Notes under the pieces: generated by a model | The model's input: the letters and a program-made list of their open reading frames with translations, nothing else | The model's database searches: none | Told to the model about the DNA's origin: nothing | Part shown: positions 26,939-35,802 of the stretch, one piece after another | Layout of the letters: the number at the start of each line of letters is the position of its first letter | Position numbering within the stretch: position 1 is the first letter of the stretch | Assembly (NCBI RefSeq): GCF_000381905.1 | Contig: NZ_KB907245.1 | Location: forward strand, 328,159 to 392,158 | DNA: 64,000 nucleotides | From: Paenibacillus fonticola DSM 21315 | GTDB lineage: Bacteria > Bacillota > Bacilli > Paenibacillales > Paenibacillaceae | Direction of reading: 5' to 3' | Translations under genes and position numbers: made by a program

Positions 26939-27249
26939 TTAAATCTTCTTTGAGGCTAACATGTAGATAAAAATGGCCTCTAGGATTTCCGGCAGTTCTT
27001 GATGATGGAAGTTCGGATAGCGGGTGGCGTTATGTATAGTCGTTTCCTTGGGAGGATGGATATGAAATGGCTCGGTTACCGTCTGGTAACGCTTATCTTC
27101 ATCATGTGGCTCGCTATGGAATTTGGCGAACACTTCACCGGAGGCACTTACCCAATTATAGAAATACATTTGAATAAAACCTTTACATAAATGGAACGAA
27201 ATTCTTGCTCCAACAGCGTTTTATTCGAGGCCGGTCGCAGCAGTTCCAT
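26939..27249 (-). pseudogene. Remnant of a DUF6516-like protein (possible toxin-antitoxin partner)
   Basis: The last 76 residues (from 27169, MYFYNWVSASGEV) read like the C-terminal half of DUF6516-type proteins, with FHIHPPKETT and NFHHQELPEILE. An ATG at 27249, 10 bp after the upstream HTH gene, starts a different frame (MELLRPASNKTLLEQEF) that would need a frameshift and lacks the middle of the domain. The gene therefore looks broken by an internal loss. The assignment of the family is from memory of its pattern and is moderate. Confidence 0.45.
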
Positions 27250-27258
27250 ATACCAGAT

Positions 27259-27936
27259 TCATTTGATGACACGAAGGAGATAAGACCACTCGTGCGCATC
27301 CCTTTCTTCTTCCAGTGTTAGCTCACCCTTCAGGGCCAGGGTATCCTTATACTCGCCGCCGTATTTTTTCTCGTAATGAATAATAACGGATAGCTTTTCA
27401 GCCAGTTCTTCCGTAGGAGTTATCTCAGTTTGCCGATCAAATCGGGACTGATTCACTTCGTATACCTCCGCAACTTCTCTAATCGTCATGCGGTCACCAG
27501 TAGGCAATAAATAGAGGGCATTCTCTGGAATTCTTGCCTGCTTAAAACGGGCACCTTTCTCATAACCGATAAATCTACCTTGATTCAGCCAGTTGTTAAC
27601 GGTAGCAACACTAACTCCAAAAAAACGCGCAATGTCCCCTGTCGTATACATCCGGACTGCACATGCTTCCTCTGATGTACCCATATTAGCCATATGAATC
27701 AACATTCTCTGCAGGGCTCGGTGATAGTTATGTTCCTCCAAGGAATGGCGTACCTCTTGTAACAGCGTCTCAGGGGTTTCTATCGATGTCTTCTCGATGT
27801 AATTGGACAGCGCTTTAATAAATGTCGACACATGATCCGTGTCGTACTCTGAAAAATGTCCTTTAATCATTTCCGAAATAACGATTGCCTCAGAAATCGC
27901 AATTTCCTTGTCCGAAAGATTAAACACAAACATCAC
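27259..27936 (-). CDS. Helix-turn-helix (excisionase/MerR-like) DNA-binding protein
   Basis: This protein of 225 residues has a helical N-terminal part, an HTH with YTTGDIARFFGVSVATVNNWLNQGRFIGY (about 101-129) of the excisionase or phage-like class, then a helical C-terminal segment with TIREVAEVYEVNQSRF that may be a second HTH. It sits 10 bp before the start of the broken DUF6516-like frame and could be its antitoxin or regulator. Codon use looks more AT-rich than the neighbours, hinting at transfer. Confidence 0.65.
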   Translation of the reverse strand: MMFVFNLSDKEIAISEAIVISEMIKGHFSEYDTDHVSTFIKALSNYIEKTSIETPETLLQEVRHSLEEHNYHRALQRMLIHMANMGTSEEACAVRMYTTGDIARFFGVSVATVNNWLNQGRFIGYEKGARFKQARIPENALYLLPTGDRMTIREVAEVYEVNQSRFDRQTEITPTEELAEKLSVIIHYEKKYGGEYKDTLALKGELTLEEERDAHEWSYLLRVIK

Positions 27937-28036
27937 CTCACCTCCAATTTTATAATAAAAACCAAAAAATTACAACAAAACTTCAAACAAACTTCAAACA
28001 AACTTCAAATAAACTTACATAAAACTTCTACGTCGA

Positions 28037-28987
28037 TTAACCGTTGTACATGGCAATAATCGCCGTCGCTTCAGCCCGTACCCGGTCACGCAGCTCCAGC
28101 GGCTCCAGTACCTTGACAAGCACCCCGTAACCAAGCAGAATTTCACATGCTGACTCCAACGTATTGAATTCAGCAGCCGCTTCGATCCATCCTTGTTCTG
28201 CGGGTATCGTATGGACTAGCTTGAGATACCGCTGCTGGGCTAGGCGCGGTAAAGCTGCTTCCTGAACCCTGAGCTGTGCAGGATAACGCGGAAGATTTGC
28301 TTTGAACTGTTCTGTCGAGCGCTCCCAATATTGTGCCAGGTCAAAAGATTCCGGACGCTGAAAAGATTCCTCCAGCACTTTAGCGTTCCTGATGCGGGAG
28401 ATACGGTAAGTGCGCATTTCTCCTTCCACTCTGGCTACAAGATACCAGATGCTGCTCTTGGCGACCAATCCCAACGGCTCGGCGATGCGCTCCACGGCTG
28501 AATCCTCCCGGCAGTAATCGAAGCGGAGCATCCGTTCCTGCCAGACCGCCTCCTGGATCGTCGGCAAATCGGGCAGCCGGTCGACGGACTGATGCCAGCC
28601 GGCACCGTCGATATGAATGCGCTGACGCACTCTTTCGGCTTCGCCTCGAAGCCGTTCGGGAAATGCGGCCAGCATTTTCTGAAAAGCATCCTCAAACACA
28701 CTGCCAAGTCCAAGGTCTCCTAGCAGCGAAGAGGAATGGGCAAGGAGCAGCGCCTGCATCTCTTTGGGCTTCATGCCCGTCAAATCGGTGCGGTAGCCTT
28801 CCGATAACGCCCAGCCCCCACCTGATCCCCGTTCCGCATACACCGGAACTCCCGAGGAGCCTAGGGCTTCCATATCGCGGTGTATCGTTCGCTCGGATAC
28901 CTCCAGCCTAGCCGCCAATTCCCGTGTAGTGAGCCGTCCGTGATTTTGCAGCAGCAACAATATTGAAATGAGCCGATCCGCCCGCAA
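28037..28987 (-). CDS. YafY-family WYL-domain transcriptional regulator
   Basis: The 316-residue protein has an N-terminal winged HTH_11 domain (LTTRELAARLEVSERTIHRDMEAL), a WYL domain (about 130-205, with FDYCREDSAVERIAEPLGL and SSIWYLVARVEGEMRTYRISRI) and a C-terminal WCX domain. A TTG at 28987 preceded by AAAGGAGG fits better than the first in-frame ATG at 29023, which has no ribosome site. WYL proteins commonly respond to small ligands or nucleic acids. The target is unknown. Confidence 0.85.
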   Translation of the reverse strand: MRADRLISILLLLQNHGRLTTRELAARLEVSERTIHRDMEALGSSGVPVYAERGSGGGWALSEGYRTDLTGMKPKEMQALLLAHSSSLLGDLGLGSVFEDAFQKMLAAFPERLRGEAERVRQRIHIDGAGWHQSVDRLPDLPTIQEAVWQERMLRFDYCREDSAVERIAEPLGLVAKSSIWYLVARVEGEMRTYRISRIRNAKVLEESFQRPESFDLAQYWERSTEQFKANLPRYPAQLRVQEAALPRLAQQRYLKLVHTIPAEQGWIEAAAEFNTLESACEILLGYGVLVKVLEPLELRDRVRAEATAIIAMYNG

Positions 28988-29088
28988 ACTGATGTCCTCC
29001 TTTGTACGTTTCCCTAATGGCACTTGTCTTCATTGGCCTTCATTGTAGCATGGATATATGACAAGGACTGTCATATATCGTAACGCGT

Positions 29089-29138
29089 GAAGCTCACAGC
29101 GCGCGGTGGTCGGCGTCACATGACGGTGGTCAACCACA
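29089..29138 (+). repeat. Dispersed 50-bp repeat, copy B
   Basis: It reads GAAGCTCACAGC, GCGCGGTGGTCGGCGTCACA and TGACGGTGGTCAACCACA. It matches copy A at about 46 of 50 positions by eye. It lies between the WYL regulator gene and the repeat-rich region. Confidence 0.8.
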
Positions 29139-29211
29139 TTACGCAAGAAACCTCCCCAGATACAGGTATCCGTTTGCCAATTGATGAGCGTGCCAGCCAA
29201 AATGGGATTCT

Positions 29212-29392
29212 TACGGACACACAGGGCGCTATTCCGTCTTTTTGACTAAATTTAATATGCGTACGGACCCTGGTTCCGCTATTCGCACTAGCTGAGCATG
29301 GTTTGCCCCACTTTATGCCCAATAGCGGAACTACGGTCCGTTGGCTTAGAAATTTGCGCCTATTTGGAGAAATAGCGGATCTAGGGTCCGCT
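29212..29392. repeat. Cluster of four AATAGCGG/GGTCCGTT repeats
   Basis: Copies lie at about 29212-29236 (diverged, minus), 29261-29283 (minus), 29321-29342 (plus) and 29371-29392 (plus). Minus copies precede plus copies, so single-stranded DNA or RNA could fold into long stems. Confidence 0.65.
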
Positions 29393-29439
29393 AGATTACC
29401 AGGAATATCTCAAGTCACAGGAAGTAGTTCATCGTGTCT

Positions 29440-29870
29440 TGAAATCGACAGTTTAATCAACAGAAGCTTAAAACAACAGGTGCTTGGATCAAAAGTGCAC
29501 TTGGGTAACAGGTACATCAATCAACAGGCGCTTGGATCAAGAGTGTGCTTGGTAACAGGTACATAAAACAACAGGCGCTTGGATCAACAATGTGCTTGGT
29601 AACAGGTACATCAATCAACAGGCCGCTTGGATGAATGGCCCAGGACGAATGTGCTTGGACACAGTGGACTTGCAGGACATTGTACGCTTTGCCTGCAGTG
29701 TACGTGGCCAGACATCACACTTGACCGACGGTGTACTTACCAACAGCGTGCCCGACCCAACAATAGACTTGGCCTAACAGCATTTTGATCTAACACCATG
29801 CCTGATCTAACACCATGCTTGAACCTACAGTGCATTTGCTCGACAATGAGCTTGGATTGAGCGTCCATAA
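29440..29870. repeat. Degenerate 17-bp satellite with an embedded 47-bp higher-order repeat
   Basis: Units of about 17 bp resembling CTTGATCTAACACCATG recur through 430 bp; examples are CCTGATCTAACACCATG and CTTGAACCTACAGTGCA near 29790-29835. At 29474-29615 three copies of a 47/48-bp unit (starting CAACAGGCGCTTGGATCA) stand in tandem with a fourth decayed copy from 29616. No gene or CRISPR structure is present. Confidence 0.75.
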
Positions 29871-29934
29871 GTCAACATACCAAATGGATCAGCGATCCAC
29901 ATAATCTATGTCCTGCTCAATCCCACACCACCCT

Positions 29935-30115
29935 TACTGCCGAAGGATGGGGCTCCTTTCCCGTACACAAAGCTGAGGAAGCTGCCCTGCACGTACAACG
30001 CTACCGAAGGAGGACGCTGCCCTACACGTACAAAGCTACCAAAGGAACGGCGCTCCCTACAAGTACACAACGCTACCGAAGAAAAGCGCTGCCCTTCACA
30101 TACACAAACCGCTCG
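29935..30115. repeat. 35-bp minisatellite extending from the 3' end of the MBL gene
   Basis: On the minus strand the last codons and stop of the MBL gene (GTATGTGAAGGGCAGCGC then TTTTCTTCGGTAGCG) are followed by about four degenerate copies of the same 33-37-bp unit, each containing a form of GTACGTGTAGGGCAGCG and CCTTCGGTAGC. The array begins inside the gene and ends near 29935. Confidence 0.7.
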
Positions 30116-30921
30116 CCGCGAGCCATGACATGGCATTTTTGCTCAGGGAAGTGCTTATAGAGATAATCTACGAAGTATCCGGGATTCTCCGCATTCCCCG
30201 CAAACACGTCATAATGCAGCGGAATAACCGTTTCCGCGCCGATTCTTACCGCGAACTCGGCCGCTTCTCTATAGCTCATGTTGCCGACAATTCCCCGCTC
30301 CCGGCGGAAATAATCAGCTCCATTGATCGGAAGCAGGGCAACATCTGGCTGAATAGCGCTCAACCGCTCAACCAATTCAGGGAAAAGCACCGTATCACCG
30401 GCATGATACAGCGTTACTCCATTCAACTCGATGATATATCCCACGTAGCGTGGCTTCCCTTCTGCATCCTTGTCCAGCTCTTCGTGGGCCGCGGGAATGG
30501 TCGTTATTTTGATTTTGGAGAACAGCTCTGTCTGCCGTCTGTCATCCGCCACTAAGATTTGCGATGCCCCTATGCCCATGTCGAGCAAGGCCTGTTTGCA
30601 GCAGGCTGGAGCCATGATGGGTGCCTCTTTGTTTTGCCGGTGAAAAACAGGCAGCGTGCCCGCATCCATATGATCTACGTGCTCATGCGTAATCAAGCAA
30701 AGGTCAGCCCCGATAATATCCTCTGGGGTGATCGGCGCAGGGTAAGTACGAGGTAAATCCAGGTGATCCGATACATAAGGATCGACATAGACCGTTACTC
30801 CGTCACCCTTGATAATTACACTTTCCTGTCCAAGAAACCAAATGGCCAGCGTCCCGAAGGGAACCTCGGTTTGGCTGACCTCTTGAATCAATGTTGCTCC
30901 TCGTCTGTGATGCTTAGCCAT
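30073..30921 (-). CDS. MBL-fold metallohydrolase (UlaG-like)
   Basis: This 282-residue protein carries the metal-binding motif THEHVDHMDA and later PAAHEE, YHAGDTVLF and PLHYD, which together form a di-metal metallo-beta-lactamase site. The overall pattern (WFLGQESVIIKGDGVTVYVDPY) resembles UlaG/YtkL-type lactonases or phosphodiesterases. AGGAGGATTAATT sets the ATG at 30921; an upstream in-frame ATG at 30972 lacks a ribosome site. Its final codons are the first unit of a tandem repeat that continues past the stop. The substrate is unknown. Confidence 0.85.
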   Translation of the reverse strand: MAKHHRRGATLIQEVSQTEVPFGTLAIWFLGQESVIIKGDGVTVYVDPYVSDHLDLPRTYPAPITPEDIIGADLCLITHEHVDHMDAGTLPVFHRQNKEAPIMAPACCKQALLDMGIGASQILVADDRRQTELFSKIKITTIPAAHEELDKDAEGKPRYVGYIIELNGVTLYHAGDTVLFPELVERLSAIQPDVALLPINGADYFRRERGIVGNMSYREAAEFAVRIGAETVIPLHYDVFAGNAENPGYFVDYLYKHFPEQKCHVMARGERFVYVKGSAFLR

Positions 30922-30972
30922 AATTAATCCTCCTGTCGATCTGATGATTGTCCATGATCTTCGTTCGTCCAT

Positions 30973-31325
30973 TTCTTAACGCATATGAACTAGACTGCTC
31001 AACATAAGAACGCCATCTTGTAGAAAGTTTATTTAACAAGCTCAATCATTATCGCAGACTAACTACTCGTTTACGATAAACTAACTTGTACATTTGCTGC
31101 CTTTTTATCACTGTCTGCTATTTTGATATGGCTAAATTAGGTTGAAGACACGCTCTAGTAGAGGCAGAAATCCGTGAACAAAGGCGAACGCTTCGTTTCT
31201 CCAGAACATGTCACACTCTGGCCAGTTACTGCTGCTTCTTTACTTCAACTTATTATAGTATAAACAGGTGAACCTGACAGCTGCCTGCCAGGTTCGTCTG
31301 AAATAAATGGAGCGCTGCCCGGCCC
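30973..31325. other. 350-bp spacer between MBL and exporter genes
   Basis: No gene is seen. A hairpin GAACCTG (31270-31276) / CAGGTTC (31289-31295) lies 30 bp past the stop of the adaptor gene and could be a weak terminator, but it lacks a T run. Confidence 0.4.
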
Positions 31326-32408
31326 TTATTGCAGGGCGACCGTATCGCCTTCCTTCAAGCCTTCCAACACCTCGGTTTTATCCGTCGTCTCCAGGCCTGT
31401 CTTGATATCTCTGCGCTCGTATTGATCCGATCCTTTATCCAGCATGACATAGGCGGAGGTCTCATCGCGCATGACGGCTATCGACGGAAGAGCCAACACA
31501 TTTTCCTTGCGGCTAGTCTCGATATCGCCGGTGAGCGATAGCCCGGCAATCAGATACTCGCTTGGTTCAAGAGAGATAGTAACCTCGAATTGCGCCGCTT
31601 TATTCAAGCTGTCCTGGTCGGTTCCCGTCTTGGCAAATTTAGAGACATGCTTCACAGTTCCGGTCAGCGGCACATCCTTCATCGCGCTCATTGTCACTTT
31701 CACATTCATATCCGGCTTGATCCGGAATACGTCCTGCTCCCCGACGAGGGCGGTAAATTGCAGCTTGTTCAGATCGACAATCTTGCCAATATATTGATTG
31801 TCGCTAAGCGCTTGCGGCTTCTTCGCTTCCGAATCGAACAGGAAGATGCCCGCAGCCGGAGCGCGGAATTCAGAATCCTTCAGCTTCAGCTTTTTCTGCT
31901 GCAGCTCCTGACGCTGAATCGAAATGCGCACGTCCTCCAGCTCTTTCGTCAGCCGCGCACTCTCCCGGTTGGCGAGCAATTTTTTGCGGTTCTCATCGGT
32001 TAACTCGCCTCCTGCCGTCTCGGTGTCGAACTCTGCGACAAAAGACTGCAGCTGGGTTTCCAGCTCGGCTTTGCGAAGCTCCGCTTCCTCACGTGTAATC
32101 TGGTTCTGCAGCTCGGTCTGATCCAGCCTGAACAGCACATCGTCTTTTTTGACCTGCTGGCCGTCCTCGGTCTTCCACTCCGTTACTTTGGAGCTGAACG
32201 GAGCATAGACCGGCGTCTCCTGCTCATACAGCGATTTTCCCTTGACCCGTATCGTGTGAACCAATGTCTCTTTCGTTGCTTGGAATGTGATGGCTTGGGA
32301 CTCCATTCCCGGATCGGCAACCTGGGCAGGCTTCGACATGGAATACAGCAAGTAACTGATTCCGGCAAGAATGATGGCGATAATGATCCATTTTATTTTT
32401 TTCTTCAC
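31326..32408 (-). CDS. MacA/HlyD-type efflux adaptor protein
   Basis: The 360-residue protein has one N-terminal membrane helix (about 5-22), two half lipoyl-like motifs (PVYAPFSSKVTEW and the later AAGIFLFDSEAK), a long coiled coil (about 90-165) and beta-barrel domains. It would link an ABC exporter to the cell envelope. A GTG at 32408 with AAGGAGAG 8 bp upstream is chosen over a longer frame from 32516. It is the third gene of a MacAB-like operon with the permease and ATPase upstream. Confidence 0.85.
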   Translation of the reverse strand: MKKKIKWIIIAIILAGISYLLYSMSKPAQVADPGMESQAITFQATKETLVHTIRVKGKSLYEQETPVYAPFSSKVTEWKTEDGQQVKKDDVLFRLDQTELQNQITREEAELRKAELETQLQSFVAEFDTETAGGELTDENRKKLLANRESARLTKELEDVRISIQRQELQQKKLKLKDSEFRAPAAGIFLFDSEAKKPQALSDNQYIGKIVDLNKLQFTALVGEQDVFRIKPDMNVKVTMSAMKDVPLTGTVKHVSKFAKTGTDQDSLNKAAQFEVTISLEPSEYLIAGLSLTGDIETSRKENVLALPSIAVMRDETSAYVMLDKGSDQYERRDIKTGLETTDKTEVLEGLKEGDTVALQ

Positions 32409-32547
32409 TTTCCCTGCTCTCCTTCTCTCATACCGCTTAGAATTGGCAGCGGCGAGGCCTTGTATGACTCTGTATGCAGCCCCGTTTCCCTCTATTGCAC
32501 CGCCTTGGCGGAGCATCTTATTGCCATGCGGAACGGATATCGAATCT

Positions 32548-33909
32548 CTAATCCCGTTTGATCGCGGTTAAAGCATCCGTCCGCGATGCGCTGACCGCCG
32601 GATAAATGCCCGATATAATGCCTGTCATGATCGCAAAGGCCAACCCGACCGGAATGGCTGTATACGGGATAAAAATCGATATATCCGACTCCCCGCTATT
32701 CAATGACAAAATGAGTGCGTTGATTCCCCATACGATCCAGTAGGAAAACATAATGCCCAGCAGCCCTCCCAGGAAGCCAAGCAAGGCCGCTTCAACAATG
32801 AACATATTGCGGATCTGGGACAGGTTGGCCCCCAGCACCTTCATAATGCCGATCTGCCGGCGACGCTGATAGGTCGACATCGTCATGGCGACAATAATGG
32901 AGATCGAGGCGATGATCAAAATAAAGACACCCGCACCGATCGCAATCGCCTTGAACACGGCGAATTGCTCCTCCAGCTGCTCTTTCTGCAGCAGATTCGA
33001 CTGTGTCGATACGGTAAGCCGCTGCAGTTGCTCCTCGACCTGCTTTACATTCTGCTCCGCGTCTACCTTCACTTTAACCGAGTTGTATGTAGGTGTGCTG
33101 TTTTCCACTGAGGAAGGCACCAGCTCTTTTCGCAGCTGCTCGGCCGTTTCGATTGAGATGTAAATCTTGCTGTCCTGGGCGATAGATATATCGCTGCGGC
33201 CCTTGGGCTTCTTCAGCACGCCAATGACCTGCAAGGGAGTGCTCGTTAGCTGTTTACCATTTTCGTCATACTTCACGAGCTGAATTTGCGTCTGGTACAT
33301 GGCTGTCGGTATGACCATCATATTGCGGTATTGCTCCTGTGAGCTTCGATCATATCCTGAACGTTCCATTGCCTCATACAGTTTGTTTCTAGTCTCCTCA
33401 TCCATCAAGCCCATCGTGGCCCCGTAACTGAGCACAACTGAATTGATATCAACGCTGTCGGCCTTCCCCTGCGCGAAGGTCTCGCCAAAGTCCTTAATCC
33501 GGGTCAGATCCGTAGCGACCACTTCGACGTAGCCCTCCTTGCTGTCCGCTGTCGTCATTTCCAAATGATCGAATGTCTGATATGGCACGACAGCCGTTAC
33601 ATGCTTCATATTGCGCATAACCTCAAGCTTCTGATCCGTCAGCAGCCCGCGTTTATTCGCCTCTTCATTAACCTGGTCGGGGTTGTCCTGGCCCGGCATG
33701 GCGCCGGAATTGGGCATGACCGTAATCTCATCCATCTTCAGAAAGCTGTTCAGCTCGGATTCGACGATCTGTTGTGTCGATTCGCCGATGCTCATCGCCA
33801 ATATAATTGCGGCACAGCCTATGGACAAGCCGGCTGCGCACAGCATGGTCACGACCTTTCGCCGCCGCACCTGATCCCAAGAAAGCCTTGTCAGATCGCT
33901 GATTCTCAA
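32548..33909 (-). CDS. MacB-type ABC transporter permease (FtsX domain)
   Basis: This 453-residue protein has an N-terminal helix (about 18-42), a large extracytoplasmic MacB_PCD-like domain (about 45-320) and three C-terminal FtsX helices (about 325-440, with [16 protein letters not shown]). This is the layout of mechanotransmission-type ABC proteins such as MacB. It overlaps the ATPase gene by 4 bp. Substrates could be peptides, lipids or antibiotics; none is shown by the sequence. Confidence 0.9.
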   Translation of the reverse strand: MRISDLTRLSWDQVRRRKVVTMLCAAGLSIGCAAIILAMSIGESTQQIVESELNSFLKMDEITVMPNSGAMPGQDNPDQVNEEANKRGLLTDQKLEVMRNMKHVTAVVPYQTFDHLEMTTADSKEGYVEVVATDLTRIKDFGETFAQGKADSVDINSVVLSYGATMGLMDEETRNKLYEAMERSGYDRSSQEQYRNMMVIPTAMYQTQIQLVKYDENGKQLTSTPLQVIGVLKKPKGRSDISIAQDSKIYISIETAEQLRKELVPSSVENSTPTYNSVKVKVDAEQNVKQVEEQLQRLTVSTQSNLLQKEQLEEQFAVFKAIAIGAGVFILIIASISIIVAMTMSTYQRRRQIGIMKVLGANLSQIRNMFIVEAALLGFLGGLLGIMFSYWIVWGINALILSLNSGESDISIFIPYTAIPVGLAFAIMTGIISGIYPAVSASRTDALTAIKRD

Positions 33910-34619
33910 GCTTGTACCTCCTCTGCTTCCGCTTGCGGATCTACAGCCGGCTGTGTTGTCTGGAGCTGCCCGTCCCGCAGCGTTATAATCTTCTGCGTTT
34001 GCTGCGCCACCTCGCGCTCATGCGTGACAATAATAAAGGTGGTGTTCATCGTCTGGTTGAGCTCCTTGAGGATCGCCAAAATTTCTTCCTCCGTCTTCGT
34101 ATCCAGATTCCCGGTCGGCTCGTCGGCGAAGATGACCGAAGGCTCGGTAATCAGCGACCGGGCAATGCTGACCCGCTGCTGTTGTCCGCCCGACAGCTGG
34201 GACGGGAACAGTTCGGCCTTGTCCGGGATGCCGACCTGCTCGAGCAACTGCAGCGCTTTTTGCTTGCGAACGGAGGGGCGGGTAGATTGAAAGACAAGCG
34301 GCATCTCAATATTTTCACGCACCGTCAAGTTCGGCAGCAGCTCATAAGCTTGAAATATAAAACCGATATGCTTACGGCGGAACTCGGCCAGCTTGTTCTC
34401 GTTCATCTTCACAATGTTTTGATCGGCGATATAAATTTCGCCTTCGGTCGGCTTCATCAGCCCCGCCATTAGATTGAGCAGGGTCGACTTTCCTGAGCCC
34501 GAGCTGCCCAGCAGCGCAATCATCTCGCCCTTGCGGACATGAAAATTGATGTTCTGCAGAACAAGCGTGGTCTCGCCGCCATTCTTGAAAGCATGGGACA
34601 AGCCCTCTACACGAAGCAA
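33906..34619 (-). CDS. MacB/LolD-type ABC transporter ATPase
   Basis: This protein of about 237 residues has all ABC motifs: Walker [15 protein letters not shown]-loop [13 protein letters not shown], signature [15 protein letters not shown], Walker [14 protein letters not shown] and the switch His in IIVTHE. TTG at 34619 with AAGGAG 8 bp upstream is preferred; a GTG three codons earlier overlaps the ribosome site. It is the first gene of the ATPase-permease-adaptor operon. Confidence 0.92.
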   Translation of the reverse strand: MLRVEGLSHAFKNGGETTLVLQNINFHVRKGEMIALLGSSGSGKSTLLNLMAGLMKPTEGEIYIADQNIVKMNENKLAEFRRKHIGFIFQAYELLPNLTVRENIEMPLVFQSTRPSVRKQKALQLLEQVGIPDKAELFPSQLSGGQQQRVSIARSLITEPSVIFADEPTGNLDTKTEEEILAILKELNQTMNTTFIIVTHEREVAQQTQKIITLRDGQLQTTQPAVDPQAEAEEVQA

Positions 34620-34628
34620 GTTCTCCAC

Positions 34629-34963
34629 TCCTTTTATATGAATCTCTCAAGCGTAAACGGCTGACGCCGCCCATGAACGGCACAACTGCGTTTCGCATAG
34701 AAATATAAGCGCCTTGTATAAGGGTGAAGCTTATAAATTCTTATATCTCAATAAATAGACGATGCATCCGGTGTCTGCCCCTGCATGTTATACGATAAAA
34801 ATTTCCGCAAGATGCCAATCCAGTTGCCCCACTGTATATTTAACCAGAAAAAGGAACCCCTCGGATCGACAAATATCACTTTGCCGTATCAGCGAAGCGT
34901 ATTGATGCTATGACTAACTGGATTTCATACATTTAAAAATGAACGATTATAGGTTTTGAGTCT
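34629..34963. other. 335-bp spacer containing a dispersed 45-bp repeat
   Basis: No gene is seen. At 34918-34962 a sequence with TGGATTTCATACATTTAAAA and TGAACGATTATAGGTTTTGA matches one at 47736-47780 at most positions. Each copy ends within a few bases of the stop codon of a minus-strand gene. Confidence 0.55.
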
Positions 34964-35707
34964 TCAATGATCGTTCCCCTTCTTCCTCAGTGCATACGAA
35001 ATGGATTGCTCCACAAAATCCAGAACTTCAGGCGACACAGGATACAGCCCGGTTTCCTCAGCAGGCCGCTTGCGCACTTCCCAGAATCGGTCCATCAGCT
35101 CGGCGCTTCCCCCAAAGGTTTCGTCCGAAAGCTTGATCAGTTCACACGCCAGCGCGTAAGCCTCCTCTGATTCCGGAGCAACGGCGTGCTTCACGCAATG
35201 CTCGATCCTCCGAAGCAGCGATACGTACTGCTGGGTGGCGCGATCTCCGCTCTCCAAAGCGGGCAAAGCCTTTCGCAGAAACTCGCGCTCCTCCTCAGCA
35301 AAGTAATCGACCCATTTCTTCGTGCCCACCTGTGCGTTCTGAACGAGAGCGGAGACTCGCTCCCAAGGGAGAGTCCCTTCCAAGTCCAGCATATTAATGA
35401 GCGAAGCTGTATTCGCAATGCTGGCCTGCAAAGCAGCAAGCTTCTCCTGCAAATGATGGTGATGGGCGATCAGGATGTCCCGCAAGGAAAGCTGGCCGAG
35501 CACCTTCTGAATGTCCTCCAGCGAAAGGGACAGCGATTTAAGGAGCATAATTTTTTCGAGAATAAACAAATCTTCTTCGGAATAGTAACGGCGGCCGTTA
35601 TCCTGTCTCAGGCTTGGCGTCAGCAGCCCGATCTGATCATAGTAGCGCAGCGTGCGTACCGAGATATTCCGCAATTTGGATACTTGTCCGGTCGTCCATC
35701 TAGTCAT
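34964..35707 (-). CDS. MerR-family regulator (TipA-like)
   Basis: This 247-residue protein has a MerR winged HTH at the N-terminus (TTGQVSKLRNISVRTLRYYDQIGLL), a dimerisation coiled coil (about 75-115) and a C-terminal TipAS-like helical effector domain. MerR proteins twist promoters with an overlong spacer to activate them. Exactly such a promoter (19-bp spacer, palindromic centre) lies in the divergent region and faces the CPBP protease gene. Confidence 0.88.
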   Translation of the reverse strand: MTRWTTGQVSKLRNISVRTLRYYDQIGLLTPSLRQDNGRRYYSEEDLFILEKIMLLKSLSLSLEDIQKVLGQLSLRDILIAHHHHLQEKLAALQASIANTASLINMLDLEGTLPWERVSALVQNAQVGTKKWVDYFAEEEREFLRKALPALESGDRATQQYVSLLRRIEHCVKHAVAPESEEAYALACELIKLSDETFGGSAELMDRFWEVRKRPAEETGLYPVSPEVLDFVEQSISYALRKKGNDH

Positions 35708-35730
35708 TGCCTGCCTCCTGCAAAAAACGC

Positions 35731-35761
35731 TTGAAGGTAACGTCGCGTCACCTTTTATAAT
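35731..35761 (+). promoter_or_regulatory. MerR-type promoter with 19-bp spacer
   Basis: TTGAAG (35731-35736) and TATAAT (35756-35761) are separated by 19 bp. The spacer contains the dyad AAGGTAACG-TCG-CGTCACCTT, matching at 8 of 9 arm positions. It points towards the CPBP gene. This is the classic geometry of MerR-activated promoters. Confidence 0.75.
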
Positions 35762-35802
35762 GCAAATTATACCACGGGGGATAATGGAAAGGAGTTTGTT
35801 CT

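Noticed and set aside
29474..29640. Tandem 47-bp repeats as a CRISPR array
   Set aside because: The units follow each other without unique spacers, diverge quickly and have no cas genes nearby.
29906..30136. 76-codon minus-strand frame overlapping the MBL gene end
   Set aside because: It is a reading of the 35-bp minisatellite in another frame and has no start signals.
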